In this document: positions 32,879 to 45,944 of the stretch, piece after piece
How the letters are laid out: each line of letters starts with the position of its first letter
Numbering within the stretch: position 1 is the stretch's first letter
NCBI RefSeq assembly: GCF_000346465.2
Contig: NC_034009.1
Location: forward strand, 42,541,897-42,605,896
Source of the DNA: Prunus persica
Taxonomy: Eukaryota > Streptophyta > Magnoliopsida > Rosales > Rosaceae
DNA length: 64,000 nucleotides
Direction of reading: 5' to 3'
Made by a program: the position numbers and the translations under genes
The notes under the pieces: generated by a model
The model's database searches: none
The model's input: only the letters and a program-made list of their open reading frames with translations
What the model was told of the DNA's origin: nothing

Positions 32879-35704
32879 ATGTCACAACCGGTGGATGACC
32901 TGTCTCAATTCGATATCTCCAAAGAGGTAAGCACACAAATCCCAAACTCTCAATCTCAATCTCAGCCTCAGAGACAAAGATTTCTGCAAAAAGCTTCAAT
33001 CTTTGGTTGTTGGTTTTTTTTTTTTCTCAGGAAAAGGACAAGCTTGTAGCAGAAGTAATCCGCTACGTGCTGTTCAAGACGCACCACAACTCGGGCTGTC
33101 CAATAAAGAGGGAAGAGCTCACTCAGCTGCTCACCAAAAACTATCGTCAGCGAAATCTTCCCACGCTCGTCATCAACGAGGCTATACAGAAGCTTTCCAC
33201 CATCTTTGGCTACGAAATGAGGGAGCTTCAAAGGTCTCGTCCCTCTTCCACTAATCAGGGACGCTTTTCCCAACAGAGTAAGATTCGTATTAATTAAGCT
33301 CGAAGTTGTGATTTTTTTCGTGTTACCTATTATTTTCCGCAAAATAATTGATGGTTGTGATTTACCAATCTCGGTTGTATACTCTATGTATGTGGGATCC
33401 ATGTGGGATACCATATGAGCCAATGTTGGCCAAAGTAATATATAATGGACGATTTGGGTGATATGGTCCCTTTTGTGCAACCTCAATTTTGAATTGTGCA
33501 TAGTGTACAGTCCACATCATTCAGTGGTAACTTTGAGGGTTGGGGTTTTGACGAGTTTTTTTAACACGTTATTCAGGTGTTGCAGAGGCAAAATCCTATG
33601 TCATTTTGAGTAAACTTCCTTCGGATGTGTATAAGAAGTATGTTGAGGATGATCGTACGGCTCCTCTCACTGGTTTCACTTTTGTCGTACTAAGTATTGT
33701 ACATATTTCTGGTGGTAAAACCACTGAAGGTATGACTGCTTCATGGTTCGTTTCATAATTATATGCTTACAAGTTAGTAGAATAGGAAGATGCCAGGATA
33801 GTTGGGATAATAGTTTGGTCGGAAAACTACTTATTTGTTAGGGAAATTCTTTGATGAACTGCATACTGGGCCATACTACATCTTTTCATATAATGATTTT
33901 GTCTAGCAAAATGTGACAGATCAAACATCATCTTCTGTTGTCTTAAAAATTGCTAAAAATCAATGAGGAAATTGTTCCCTTTTTTGTTAAATTGTGTCAT
34001 ATTGTGAGAGAACCTACTTTTATTCTCTTGCTGGAACTGCAGAGGATCTTTGGCGTCATTTGAGACGGATGGGATTGGATGAAAAAAATGAAAGCCATCC
34101 AGTCCTAGGAAACATAAAACAAGCACTGGAGACACTTGTCCAGCAAAGGTTTGACCTGTCTACTATGGATTGTTAATTTGCAGTTTCGTTTGAATGTCAC
34201 GATATTATTGATGTAGGTATCTATCTTAAGTACTCTTTATTTTAGATATTTGCAGAAAGACAAAGTAAGTGGACCTGAAGGCCATACTTTGTTCTATGAG
34301 CTTGCTGAGAGAGCTTTAGATGCGCCAGTTAGTGACAGCATTAAAGCGTACATAGCACAGGTATCATTTAAAGATACATAATGTTTCTATAATTTGTTAA
34401 TCATTATGTATCTTGTGTAGCTATAAGTAAGTTCTATTTGAAGTGTGTAGATATCTCATCTCAAACAAGGCAATAGATATTTTTTGGAAAATTTATGCAT
34501 TCCAACTTGCACTATTGTCAAATTGATGAACTCAATTGGGCTCTTTGCGTCAATTCATAAGTTTATTGAAGGTACAAATCTTTGGTGTCTCCACTCAACT
34601 AATTGAAATTATGAACACTGAGAAACAAAACTTGAAAGTTTGTGCAAGGCAGTGCTGTAGAGGGAGACGTGAAATCAGCAATCTAGATTAATGAAGATGG
34701 TAACAGAAAATAACACAAGGAGCCAACATTAAGGAAAGTTGACAATGTGCACATTGGTTCACTATCCTTGAGTTCAACGGGTTTTATTAGAGTTGACTGC
34801 GGCCAGTACATAAAGGAAATAGACAGGAGTGAAAAATAAAATGCAAGAAGATTTGTGTTCTTGGTGTAGCTGCCTATCTTCTAGGATATGGAGATTAAAG
34901 TGGAACTATGGTGGATATTGATATAGGTGAGGAAGTGGTCTGAGAATAGGAATAAGTTATACAAACTGTTTGATGTAGGACAATGAGGGAATGCGAATTA
35001 TTATTTTGAGGATATATGATTGCTGTAAACTTTTGGGAGTAAAGAACAACACAAAATATAAGGAACTAGAAGAGATTACAAGAAGATGGTATAATGTACT
35101 TGAATCACACTCGTAGCTTTCTAGGAATTACTCCTGAAGGCCTCAGCCAGAGAGAAGATGCATTTGCTACTAGAACATTTTGTAAGTTCATCCATACACC
35201 GAAAGAAAAGAGTGCAACCCTATGATATAAGCATAAAAGGGCACCAGCAAAAGATATTAAAGACCAACTTCTGGGTGCATCAGAAGAAAAACATTGAAAA
35301 GGAACTCTTGGGTTGCTGTTGCACAGCTGCAGTACACTGCACATAAGAACAGTATAATGGACCCAACCAAATTAAGTAAGGTCCCAAACAGGAAACCCCG
35401 ACATCATCGAGCATATGTCATATTATGGTTTTTCCCGTAGAGCCTTCGTTTTCATGCCTTTGGTGGATCCTTTTGAAGGATGCTGCCACTTATCTCCATC
35501 ACTGTTAGATTGCTCTAATAAATTAGCTTGGGAGAAGTCTTACTCTATGGCAAGTGAAATTTGTTTGCTTAGATTTTTTCACCCAAAAAAAAAAGGGTCT
35601 TGATTATGCAATGTTCTGCATTTGTTTGTATGTCATTCTAAAGGAACATTTTGCCCTGGCAGATTGTAAATAAAGAAGTTGGCACGGCAGATGCAGATGA
35701 CTAG
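32879..35704 (+). CDS. NSE3: NSE3 / MAGE-family subunit of the SMC5/6 complex
   Basis: The plant homologue of Nse3/MAGE forms, with Nse1 and Nse4, the head-binding subcomplex of SMC5/6, which acts in DNA repair and chromosome segregation in the nucleus. Coding exons: 32879-32926, 33031-33277, 33577-33729, 34043-34148, 34246-34360 and 35663-35704, with consistent phases; 236 residues. Starts MSQPVDDLSQFDISKEEKDK. The MAGE homology domain covers most of the protein: LVAEVIRYVLFKTHHNSGCP, TLVINEAIQKLSTIFGYEM, YVILSKLPSDVYKKYVEDD, GFTFVVLSIVHISGGKT, LWRHLRRMGLDE and HTLFYELAERALD. The last exon is only 13 codons plus stop (IVNKEVGTADADD) after a 1.3 kb intron in which I see no inserted gene. A GTAAGC-type donor follows the first 16 codons. 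Neighbours match Arabidopsis At1g34760-34780. Confidence 0.94.
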
Positions 35705-35709
35705 TGACA

Positions 35710-36850
35710 TTCCCAACCCCGATCTGGATGTATGGAGTTATAGTTTGATGGTTCCATTTTGCTCGATATGGCTTTTTCTCTAATCTCTAAGCGAAGCTGA
35801 TAATGTCAAGAAATGCCTTCAGTTGGCTCCTTGTAGGATCTGATAGGGCAGCAGCTTACATAACCCAGGCTACCTTCATTTTGTTAATCTATTTCTATTT
35901 TTATTTTTTGTACTCCAACGGGTCCTTCATGTCAGCATTTAGGTACATCCATTGTCAGGGAATTGAAAAGATGAAGTCAAGAGCTTGAGCGAGTTGTGCA
36001 TTCATTCTTTTAATTAAGGCGAGAGTTGGACGTTTGAGGAGAGAGAAAGAAAAGAGAGAAAAACTTTTGCTGAACTTAAATATGAAATACTCAACATCAA
36101 ACCCATAAGCCACCGAGAAGAAGACATCATCCCACGGAACGGACCCTAGTTTCACTTGAATCCGACCAGAAGATATTTATATGATTATGTGTCAGAATTT
36201 GACAGAAGGAAATGATGAATGCTTTTTGGCTTTAGCTAATAATGGAGTCTGGGTTCATAAATTGCATGTGATTTCTGAATGCTGCCAGTGCCACCCCTGA
36301 GCTAATCATATAATTGATGCGCTACCAACTATTCTGAGCAGTTTCTATAATTTAGTTCTGAAGCAATTTGAGTGGACAACGAAATTTCATGGAGGATGCT
36401 ATTTTGTAGACCGATGAGAATATAACTTCCAATTAATCCCAACACAATCAAGACCAATAATCCATTACAGGGTCACAACACAGGATTTCCATCTCCATTA
36501 GGAATGATCAGAAATTTATAAGCTAAAAGCCACAGCCAATCGTTTGACAAACAGTGAACATAGGCACATTTGAGTGGCACATGAAACGGTTACTAATATT
36601 ATTAAACCTATTCAAAAATTGCTGTCCAAATTCAGCAATTTGAATGATAAACATATTGTAACCTATAAAGCATATAGACAAGCAAGGACTGAACCGCTAC
36701 AGCAACAAGATACAACGACATGTTTCACCTCTGTCGCATGACACCCTAATCAAGGGTGTTGAGATGATTACCGAAAGTTTCTGGCACAACACATTCTGCA
36801 GCCTCGCCGTTCATAGGATCATCAAAACCAGTTCAGATAACCGTCAATGG
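35710..36850. other. 3' regions of convergent NSE3 and APR-like genes
   Basis: The two genes converge here. The segment is ordinary 3' UTR/spacer sequence with no credible reading frame and no structured repeat. Confidence 0.5.
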
Positions 36851-36853
36851 TAT

Positions 36854-38917
36854 TCAGTCACTGCTGTAACCCCTGCTGGTGCTTGCATCCCCAATGGAAA
36901 CTGTGGCAAGTGACTTGGATGCCCAAACCCTGGCATTCATTGCTCCTTCCTGCAAATTACTCCTCTTGCAAGGCTCTTTTAGAGAATTAAATAACTGTAC
37001 TGCTCGCTTCAGAAAGGCCAACGGGTGCTCCAACAAGCTCCCCAATCTCATGTTTCGGATATTCCGTCTCCATGCGCTTTGAGCAAATGAAAGTAGAGTA
37101 GGGAAAAAGAAGTAAAGCAATCTCAGAAGCACAAAAGCAGAGGCCAGAGCTAAATATGTTTCTTGCCGAAGCATGTTCTCTGGAGATCTAGCCCATGAAA
37201 AAGGGCAGCTTTCTTGCTCAGTGCTTTCATGCTTCTCATGATTTAGTGGGTATCCGATCTTTTCCAGGGACAATTGGTCCAGCGATACAGTCTTGATGCC
37301 TACACCCATTTACTATGGTCAGTAAATATTCATTCCACAGGAAAAACAGTTTTTTCATAATAAAAATACAAAGAGAAAGATTAAAGAATGGCAAATCTTG
37401 TATTGAGAAAACATGATTTTGGATGCTGACGCAAAACACCAGAAAAGAGACCAACACATTATGCAATACTAAAGATGGTTCTCATAAAGTTCAAAATATA
37501 AACATACAACAGAGAAAATCCTTACCAGTAATATCACTGTAGAAAGCAATAAGAGAACCAGGAGTCCGGGAGCCTTGATACCGCACACGCATAGTAGAAT
37601 TCAAAATGAAAATAGTAGGAAATCCATGAACTCCATACTTAGAGAGTATACTGCAAAGAATTAATCAGTTAAGTTCTCAATTGCTAGTAACAAAACGTTC
37701 ACAATATATACAATATCTATATCATATAGATATTTACAAACCTTGGCCTGATAGCAGATTCTTCAAATGCAAAATGCGGGATGGATGGATACGAAGAAGC
37801 TAGGATGGAAAACGTTGGTTTAAACATCCTCGAGAAAGGGCACCATGATGCATAGAATAGCACTGCCACATATTCATGAGTATTCTTGTGAACCATATTT
37901 AATGCCCTTTGTAATGAAACCTCATCTCCCTTCAAAGTAACAATACATAATAAAATTAGAACAACAAATATATAAACGTCAAAAACAATTTCAAAGTTCA
38001 CAGCCCAAAAAAAAAAAAGAAAAGAAATATAGTTCGAAATGCTAAGTTAAAAGTGCTTACTGAGTCATCTCAGCACTAGATTAATCCAAGGAATTAAGAT
38101 AAAAAAAAAATGGCAGGACACTTATGCATTGCAGATTCATTCTACTATGGAATCAATACAGATTCTATTAACTCGCCCCTAAAGATAAGTTTTACAAAAA
38201 GACTTCAAGGCACTAAACTAAATGTGATAATTAAAGCATTTATAGGAGAAAATGGTTGCGGGATTCTGGTCATCAAGTGACTGTTTTAGAGATATGTATT
38301 GTTCTTGTTTGTCCAAGTAAATAATCAGAAGCCACCAAAGCATTTTCAATACAAAATTTAGCAAAACTCAAAAACCTGCAATAATCCTCTTGGAAACAGC
38401 AATCTTTGAATGAACCCATCTCAGATAGTGGCAGGCAGCTCTGTTGGAGCATTATTTAAGGAATGGGTATGCCCCATTTAATCTTTTACAATGACGATAC
38501 AACCCTAATCGCAAGGTCAATGCACACACTGAAAAGCCTAACTTCTATATAAGTTCAAATAAATAAAAAAAATAATAGCAAACCCAGATACATACCAACA
38601 ATATAATTCTCAATAAATTTAACATTAAAAAAATAAAAAATTAACTCTTTGTATAAACCACCAAAACATAAATTTCAATAAATTAAAAGCAAAAAACAAA
38701 AAACAAAAAACAAAAAAGGGGAAAAGATTCGTACCACGATAACACCGATGGAATCAACGGATCTGGCACCGCCGTTAGCGGGACAACTGGAATACCGGAA
38801 GCCAAAGATCGCATCGCTAACGGACTCCGTCGGGCAAGAGGTGGGTTCTGCGGCAGAAATTAGCCGGACCCATAATAACAATATCACGATCCCAGTTTGC
38901 CAAACCCTAATCCCCAT
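36854..38917 (-). CDS. APRL4: 5'-adenylylsulfate reductase-like (APRL4-type) thioredoxin-fold protein
   Basis: APR-like proteins keep only a thioredoxin-like domain related to plant APS reductase and lack the reductase domain; they are predicted to enter the secretory pathway. Coding exons (transcription order): 38735-38917, 37742-37929, 37526-37650, 36854-37299; phases agree; 313 residues, close to the Arabidopsis size. A signal peptide ([20 protein letters not shown]) leads. The thioredoxin region has [20 protein letters not shown], then [19 protein letters not shown]. The active site is WCPFS, with one Cys instead of CxxC, as in the family, so it is unlikely to be a normal disulfide reductase. 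A hydrophobic segment near the C-terminus ([20 protein letters not shown]) should be a membrane anchor. The gene lies next to NSE3 as in Arabidopsis At1g34780. The leader contains a 26-codon uORF (38993-39073). Confidence 0.92.
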
Positions 38918-39098
38918 TTAAGATTCAACCCAGCCCAAACGCCAAAACGAAAAATCAAAAAAGAAAAAAGAAAAATAATAGAAACAAAGAAGCTAAAAAA
39001 CGGAGCTGCTCTGCAACAGCGCAACGGCGACTGAGGAAGAGAGAGGGGGCGCAGGGAAGAAAGCCCGGCGCATTTTGGCGTCGAGGCTTGCTTGATAA

Positions 39099-39124
39099 GT
39101 GGATTGGATTGGATTGGATTGGAT
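39099..39124 (+). repeat. (GGATT)5 pentanucleotide run
   Basis: Five consecutive GGATT units lie in the leader or promoter of the APR-like gene, followed by a T-rich tract (39152-39190). Such tracts are short tandem repeats with no evident function. Confidence 0.8.
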
Positions 39125-39379
39125 TAAGATTAGATTATTGCTAATGGAGAAAAATCGGTTTTTCTTTTTTTTCTTTTTTTTTTTCTTTTTTGGATTTGTG
39201 GGGAAGGGGGGGTTTGTTTGGTTTTGGTTATGGGGTGGAGAGGAAAGGAGAGCCGAGGACCGAGACTTGGAGATATCGGTGAGTTCTTGGGTCACACTCG
39301 TGTCTCTGTATTTGCCAACTCGTTTATCAACTGGTCTTCCTTCCACGCCCATCTTATTAAAAATTATATACTTTTTTAA

Positions 39380-41640
39380 ATATATATAATTGTATTTTAA
39401 TTTCTTTTAGGGGAATCAAAAAACTCTTTTTTCCATGATGATGAGATGTTTTTTTTATTCAAGAAAAAGAAATTTGTATTTAAAATTCTCTTGGGGGAAT
39501 CAAAAAATTGTTTTTTCTATGATGACTTAATTATTTTCTCAGAAAAATGGCATACATATATTTTTTATTATGAATAAAAGGTTTTCTCTATGGTGCCGAA
39601 ACGTGTTACTTGAGGATATATTTGGTCAAAATAAATAAAAGGTTTTTTTAGTTGAGATATTTTTTTTTTTTACCGGGAAAAAGTCCGATATAATTATGTG
39701 AGGATTAATTGGGGTTTTAAGAAGATTTTATTTTAATAAAACTAAATTTGAAGTGTTGTTAATAAAATGGTTGCTAACAAAGCACTTCACGCGGAGACAT
39801 CGCTGGCAGTATCAATGTTGGTGATAACGTAAACTAGTATTTGTTTTTTGCTTTTTCTTTTTTCTTTTTGCTTTGTCTTTTTTTGGTACGTGACTAATAA
39901 GAAATCAGAAGTACATATGAGAAAATCGTGGCAGCTTCTCGTTGGCTCAACTTTGAGGCAATTGCCGTGCATCTACACATTTGAAGAAAACACAGAATTA
40001 ACAAATTTAAAACGTGGAAACGACAAACCACATGAACCAAATTTAAAAGGAGAAAAAATTGATGAGATAAGAGAGCAAATTCCTAAAAGAGAAAACATGT
40101 CTAATTTCTATTATTTTTTTGGATTATTTTTTTAGACAAAAATCATCAGCCAAAACAATGCAGTATAAGAAGGCTGATATCGTAATCTATGTACTTCAAC
40201 AAAATTACAGCAATCAGGATTCACGAACTGACAAGACCACCATGCATTTTTAACCAACCATCAAAACATTCTTCAAAATGGGCGTCAGGGTCACCATGCA
40301 TTTAGCACAGAATTGAAGTCACAAAACGCAAACCTTTGCTCCTATCAACACCGTCGCCGCCTCTTCTTCTTCGACTGCTACCCGTGCAGCAAACAGATCC
40401 ATAAATTGAAAGAAAGGCTGTGCCATGCCTGTCATAAAGCACAAAATGAAAACCATTCTTATTTACTGGCATCCCATGCCCCGAATACTTTCCAATGCAC
40501 CAGTTTGTGTTTCGAGAAAAGTACACGGGTTTGTGGTTTTGCATAAGCACAAATGAAAAAAAAAACATATGGATATGGAACCCTATCATGAATGCCCTGA
40601 AAAAGGGAAAAAGGCAAAATTGCAATAACACATTACAACTTACTTGCATTAGTCATAGCTTCAATGTTTGTCATTTGGTCAAGTACAAGATTGGATTGGT
40701 AAAACAAATGACATTATGCAAGCAACTGACAGTAACAATTTGTTTTGAGAGGCTTATATTCGGAGCTAAAAAATGTTATCCAAGTTGTCATGCACAAGTC
40801 AGTCCAGAACCCTAATTGGACATTCAGTTTCTTTCTTGTGAGGAGGACATAAAAAAGGTCCTCCACCAGAAAGGAAAAGGAAAAGGCCTAAATCAATGTC
40901 AATTATGAAACAGTCATTTAGACCCGAAGGGAGACAAAGTTAAAAATAAATGTGCTGCAGCAAGTAAACCTCTGGCAAGAATTGGCATAGAGCTCCATAC
41001 CAGAACCACAAAATCTGCCTCTTGTATAACAACATAGATCTATCAACGAACTAACGTGGTCTTCTAAACAGTTCCATCAATGCCTGGAAGATATATAAGA
41101 TATCAGAATAATCCACAATCATTCTCATAGTCATTATCTACATAATAGCATAATGGAACAATCCCAAACTAGTCCAGAAATATAGGAAGGGGACCAACTA
41201 GTTTGGGGTCTAGTGGTATTTCTCTTCCCACAATGTTGGAAGAGGTCTCAAGCTAAAATTCACTCTCACCCATTGATAAAAAAGAAAGTAGGAAAGATTA
41301 AAAAAAATGATAATTGGCCTATACACGGGTGTACTGGCCCAGCTTATATCAGACATTCATTAAACTCAACATTCACAACAAAGCTTCCTCTAAATGGCTT
41401 GCAAATATGAGGTATCAGCAGTAAAATGCATATATGGGTGCTCCAAGAGCCTTGTGATATTTATTTATACCATATTTTTGCTCAGATAAGTTAAAGGCCA
41501 AAAAAGATGTTGAATTTTTTTTTTTAACCAAAGCATCCATTTAGTGGTTCGATATGATAGTTACCTTGAACAAAATTCTAGTTCCTGCTAGGATGATGGG
41601 TATATAACAAGCAAATCCTCATTGGGAGCAACGGCACGAA
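39380..41640. other. Promoter of APR-like gene and spacer to MBD8-like gene
   Basis: The first 600 bp are T-rich promoter sequence. Several hundred bases before 41640 are probably MBD8-like 3' UTR. A tRNA-like repeat is at 41198-41275. Open frames exist (e.g. minus strand around 40302-40649) but show no protein-like composition or family match. Confidence 0.45.
41198..41275 (+). repeat. tRNA-like (SINE-like) repeat fragment
   Basis: GGGTCTAGTGGTATTTCTC resembles a tRNA box A region and GGAAGAGGTCTCAAGCTAAAATTC a decayed box B, about 35 bp apart, followed by CCATTGATAAAAAAG. This is the layout of tRNA-derived short elements common in plants. It is a different sequence from the two other families in the window. 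Confidence 0.4.
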
Positions 41641-41647
41641 TGGATGA

Positions 41648-44600
41648 CTACAAATAATTGAATTGACTTGAGAACTTGGCCTGGCAGGCTGCACACATCA
41701 AACCCACAGAACCAGTTTGTGCCCCAGCTTCATAAACCTCATGATAAAACTCATTTCCGCACCAGACACAGATGTTAGTCTCAGGCCTGTTTGCTATATT
41801 TGGCATTGAAGGCAGGGATTCCTTTTCAAGCCAAGCAGATGAACTGAAACCTTGTTCCATCTCTCCATCATATGACAACACTTTTGATTCCTTGGAATGG
41901 GAGCTTGCTTGCGCTGTCTGGAAATTATACTCCAATTTCTCTATTCTACCTGGTTTCAGTCCTTCCAAACCTGATATGTTGTCAAACTTTTCATTTACAC
42001 TTAAAGCTCCATCTGCACCCTGTTCGTTGAAAGAAAATGTAGTACAAAAATACTTCTATTAAAAGACGAGATCAGATTCTTTGCAGTTTTAATTGTACAG
42101 AAAAATTGAAATAATTTACGGAAGGGGACGGATAGACTACCAAGGGCACTCATTGTATGCTCTGAACAAATCTAAAATTGTGCATAAATATGAAAAAGTT
42201 GAATAGTATATTCCAATAACTGGAGCAGGGACACATAACACAGCCCCTTACACAGATTCTATATGTACAGCATACCTTCCCTGATAACATATCAAAGTTC
42301 GGATGGCAGCCAGATGATTGCACAAGTTCAGATGATGTATCAGCGAGTCCACTCTGCTGGACATTTTGCTCATCAATTCTCCACATCAGCTCAGCCATGA
42401 CATCCCCACTAGGTTGGGAATGATTTAGAAAACCAGTCATGGGATCATTGTTTCTAGAGCTCTCTGCATTCTCTGTATTAGGCTGCTCCCACGTTATGCT
42501 GCTATAAACCCTGTTTAGACTATTTTCAAAACCAGGGGTTTGCTCACTACCATTTGGGCATATTAAACCATTAACAGAACCTGTAATCAGCTTATCCTCC
42601 AACACTGAGCTATTATTTCCAGTGGAAAATGTTTGGCTATTCTCTGAACGAACAAGGGAAGGTCGTCCTGAACTTCTTTCATGCCCAGTGCTTTTCACAG
42701 AATTGGCACCTGGTCCACCATGACTGCTGTCAAAAGCAAGCAATACCTCATTGTTCCAAGATCTTTTAACCTCCTCCTTTTTCAATTCTTCCATTGAGCT
42801 TGAGGATGTGTTATTCACATTGTTTACTAGAGCATAGCTGCTTGCACTGCCAGATGGACAAACCATACCAGTTTTAGCAGAACCTATGTCCTGTTTAACA
42901 AATGGAGTTGACACATTTCTTTGAAAACTCTTTTCCTGACAAAGTTCGTCCAGTGAGCAAGTAGGATTCTTTGCATTACTTAAAGTGATACAACTTTTTC
43001 CATCCTGAGCTGGAACATTTGAACATTTTCCAGTAGTTATAACATGCTCACTGATCTCCATCGCATCCACATCTGGCATAGCATGGCCGCTGCCAAAACT
43101 GATAGTCTTGTCATCATTCCCAGATATATCAATATCATCACACTTAGGCTCATAAGATGTGCGGAATGATTCGCTATAGAAATTATTTCCAACATCACAT
43201 GTTTTCTCATCACTAGACGCACTACATAAACCTCTTTCCCGCCGAGACTCTACCAAAATTGAAGGAACAAGCGAGCAGGCTTCAGAAGTACTTTGCTTCT
43301 TGACATTAGTACAAACATCCTCAGGTCCAAAGTGACTCTCACTAATACCAGATGTAGACCTGCCATTCCCAAAATCATCCGCATCATCAATTTTTGTATT
43401 TTCTACTGTGCTACTTAATTGGTTATTGTCAATATTCTCAGTCCTACGTTCTTTTCCCATACCATTTAAAGCAGTATCAGTGTCCACTTTGGTAACATCA
43501 ACTGAATTCACAGAAGCCTTGAAACCATCATTTATTCCATCAGGAAAGCAGTCAAAAACATTTGTTTCACCACAGCTAAGACCACCATCAGTAGCCTCAT
43601 CCGCCTTCGTCAACTTATCATTTGTCAAATTAAATGCACTACCCTGCTCAAAGAACCCCAGATCTTTTCCACTTTTGTTAGCCTTCATGGCTTGTTCCTC
43701 ACAAGACAATGAAATAGATTCACGCTTGTATGTTCCAAGACAATTTTCGATATCTTTGTTTACTTTGGCGCAAGGAAAATCAGAACTCAAATCATAATTG
43801 GCTACTGCATCCAAAGTTGCTTCCCTGTCTATCTGAACTGATTCATGAATCTTCAAGGACGTCTGCAGAACACCAGTTTTTACAGGGTCAAATTTCTTAG
43901 GCATGCCCATTATCTCTCCTGCTTGAATTTCCCGTGAATTTTCTGTATGCAAGAAGGTTGCCTGCTTCTCATGACCAGTTGATACAGAAGAAATAGGCAT
44001 TAGTGAGCAGGTAGCAAGCTCATCAGCTTTGCTCTCATCTTCAAAGGTAATATTAGTATCCTGTTGGATTCCCTGAATCAATAACATGAATGAAACAAAA
44101 AACCAACAAAACCAACAAAAAAAACATTAACAAAAAGATGGTGTACAGTAACTTACATCTCCAGAAACCAATTCATTAGAAAGTGGAATGTTGCCATCCG
44201 TATGACCAGGTTTTGACGCGTTTCTGACTCCAAAATAAGAGAGCAAATACGAAGAAACTTCCTTGCACGACACAAACTGCTGCCCATTAGGGCTGAATAA
44301 TACCAAATAAGGGAAACTAGTATAAGAACCACACAACAATTCAACTTAAATTTGCAGGAATGGTATCAAATAATATTAACAGTAGGTTCACATCCCTCTG
44401 GCCACTATATGCTAAAAAAATCACGAAGTAAGCAATCCCAAAATAGTTCTTGATATTTTTTTGCTACGAGATACTTAATGCAATTATAAAGAGCAAAATA
44501 ATTCCGAGAATGACAAGTACAGACAAAATTGAACAAACTCTCCCACCTATCACCCAAAAAAGACAACAAATAAAAGGAATCAAACCTAACAACATCTAAA

Positions 44601-45933
44601 GATCAGTTTACTCTAGAGTTATGCAGACCCTAAAATTAACAAACAGAAGCAAAGGTGAGTTTATTACAAAAGAGTAACCCGTCCTCATCTTTGAAAAATT
44701 CTTTCTTTCCATTATTCAGGCAAATGAATTTCAACTTATATGACCCGAAAAAATATTGTCAAACAGTGAGATTATCACAGTTGTATACAAATGAGCAATT
44801 AACTCTCATAATGTCAACTCAATACAACAGTTGTATACAAACAACACACACAGACACGAGCATTGACAATGAGAGAAGTACCTTATGTATCGTCTACAGA
44901 AGAGACAAACATGGCCTCCATTTCTCTTGAGAGAGAGCATAACCTTCCACTGCCTCGGCAACGCATCAAGGAGCTCACTCGCCTGCACAATCTTCCTCTT
45001 CTTCCTCGCACTCGACCATCCTCCCTCCAACCCTCCCAGAAACCCTAGCAACTGCGCTTCCGTCTCCAACCCATCAGTCCTCCTCCTCAACGCCTCGCCA
45101 AATGAATCGTCCGCATTCCCCAACGCAGCCAAATCCAATACGACGCCGTTTTCGTTCACCATCACCATCTCCGCCTCCTCCACCTTCACTCTCTCTTCCG
45201 TGACACTCGATTCCTTGACGTTCGATTTTCTCTCACGCTCAGACACCGAAACCACTCGGTTCTCGTCTTTACGCGGCCGGCCTCGCTTCCGCTTGCCGTC
45301 ACTGCTCTGAACGACAATGCCGGGTGTCGTATCGCCACCGCCATGCCTTTCAATCGAAACGTCAGCTTTCACCATCGGATAAGCCATAACGGCATTGGCA
45401 TCTTTACGTGGACGGCCTCGCTTCCGCTTCATACCGACATCGGCGCTGAGGCCGACGAGGGCGTTTTGCACGGAGGGTCCGGGAATGGAGTCGTCTTGTG
45501 CGAGGTGGACGGGGACAGAGACGAGTACGTCGTCGTTTTCGGCTATCTCGGAGGAGGGGAAGAGTTGTTTCAAGAGAGAGATAATCTGGCGGGTTTCTGG
45601 GTCTCGGGATTGGGAATGGGAAAAGGGGGTGGGTTGAGATTTGGGGTTGGGGATTGGGAATTGGGAGTTGCGTGGAGCGAGGCGGAGGCGCGAGTAGGTC
45701 TGCTTGCGACTGCCGGCGGATTCGTTGAAGACGGAACGATCAATCTTGGGAATCAAAACGTCGTCGTCGAACCGGCGGGTGGGATTGGATAGGGAGGAGG
45801 AGGAAGTGAGGGAGAGGGAGTAGAGATCGGATTGGGAGAGGAGGCGGAGGTCGATGAGCGGGAGGGAGTCGAGGTGGAGGTGATTGGGGTTAGGGTCAGG
45901 GTTGTGGTGGTCGACGACGGTGGCGGAGGCCAT
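41648..45933 (-). CDS. MBD8: Methyl-CpG-binding-domain protein, MBD8-like, with two AT-hooks
   Basis: This is a nuclear DNA-binding protein of the plant MBD8 type. Coding exons (transcription order): 44882-45933, 44157-44292, 42276-44072 and 41648-42019; phases agree; 1118 residues. The N-terminus has HLDSLPLIDLRLLSQSDLYS and IPKIDRSVFNESAGSRKQTY. Two identical AT-hooks, KRKRGRPRKD, lie at about 169-178 and 214-223. The MBD-like region (about 322-370) is split by intron 1: LPRQWKVMLSLKRNGGHVCL then FCRRYIS/PNGQQFVSCKEVSSYLLSY. Exon 3 supplies 599 residues of Ser/Asn/Glu-rich sequence without a known domain. The last exon ends in a CVWC...CAAC pair (zinc-ribbon-like) and QAKFSSQFNYL. The MBD lacks several residues needed for methyl-CpG recognition in animal proteins, so binding to methylated DNA is unproven. 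Exon 1 is GC-rich, opposite to the AT-rich remainder. Confidence 0.9.
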
Positions 45934-45944
45934 GGCATTGAAGA

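Noticed and set aside
39099..39389. Frame with poly-Phe from a T tract
   Set aside because: It is a product of the poly(T) and GGATT repeats upstream of the APR-like gene.
40302..40649. 115-codon minus-strand frame with Arg-rich segment
   Set aside because: No family match, irregular composition, lies in a probable 3' UTR/spacer, and the plus strand shows an equally long frame.
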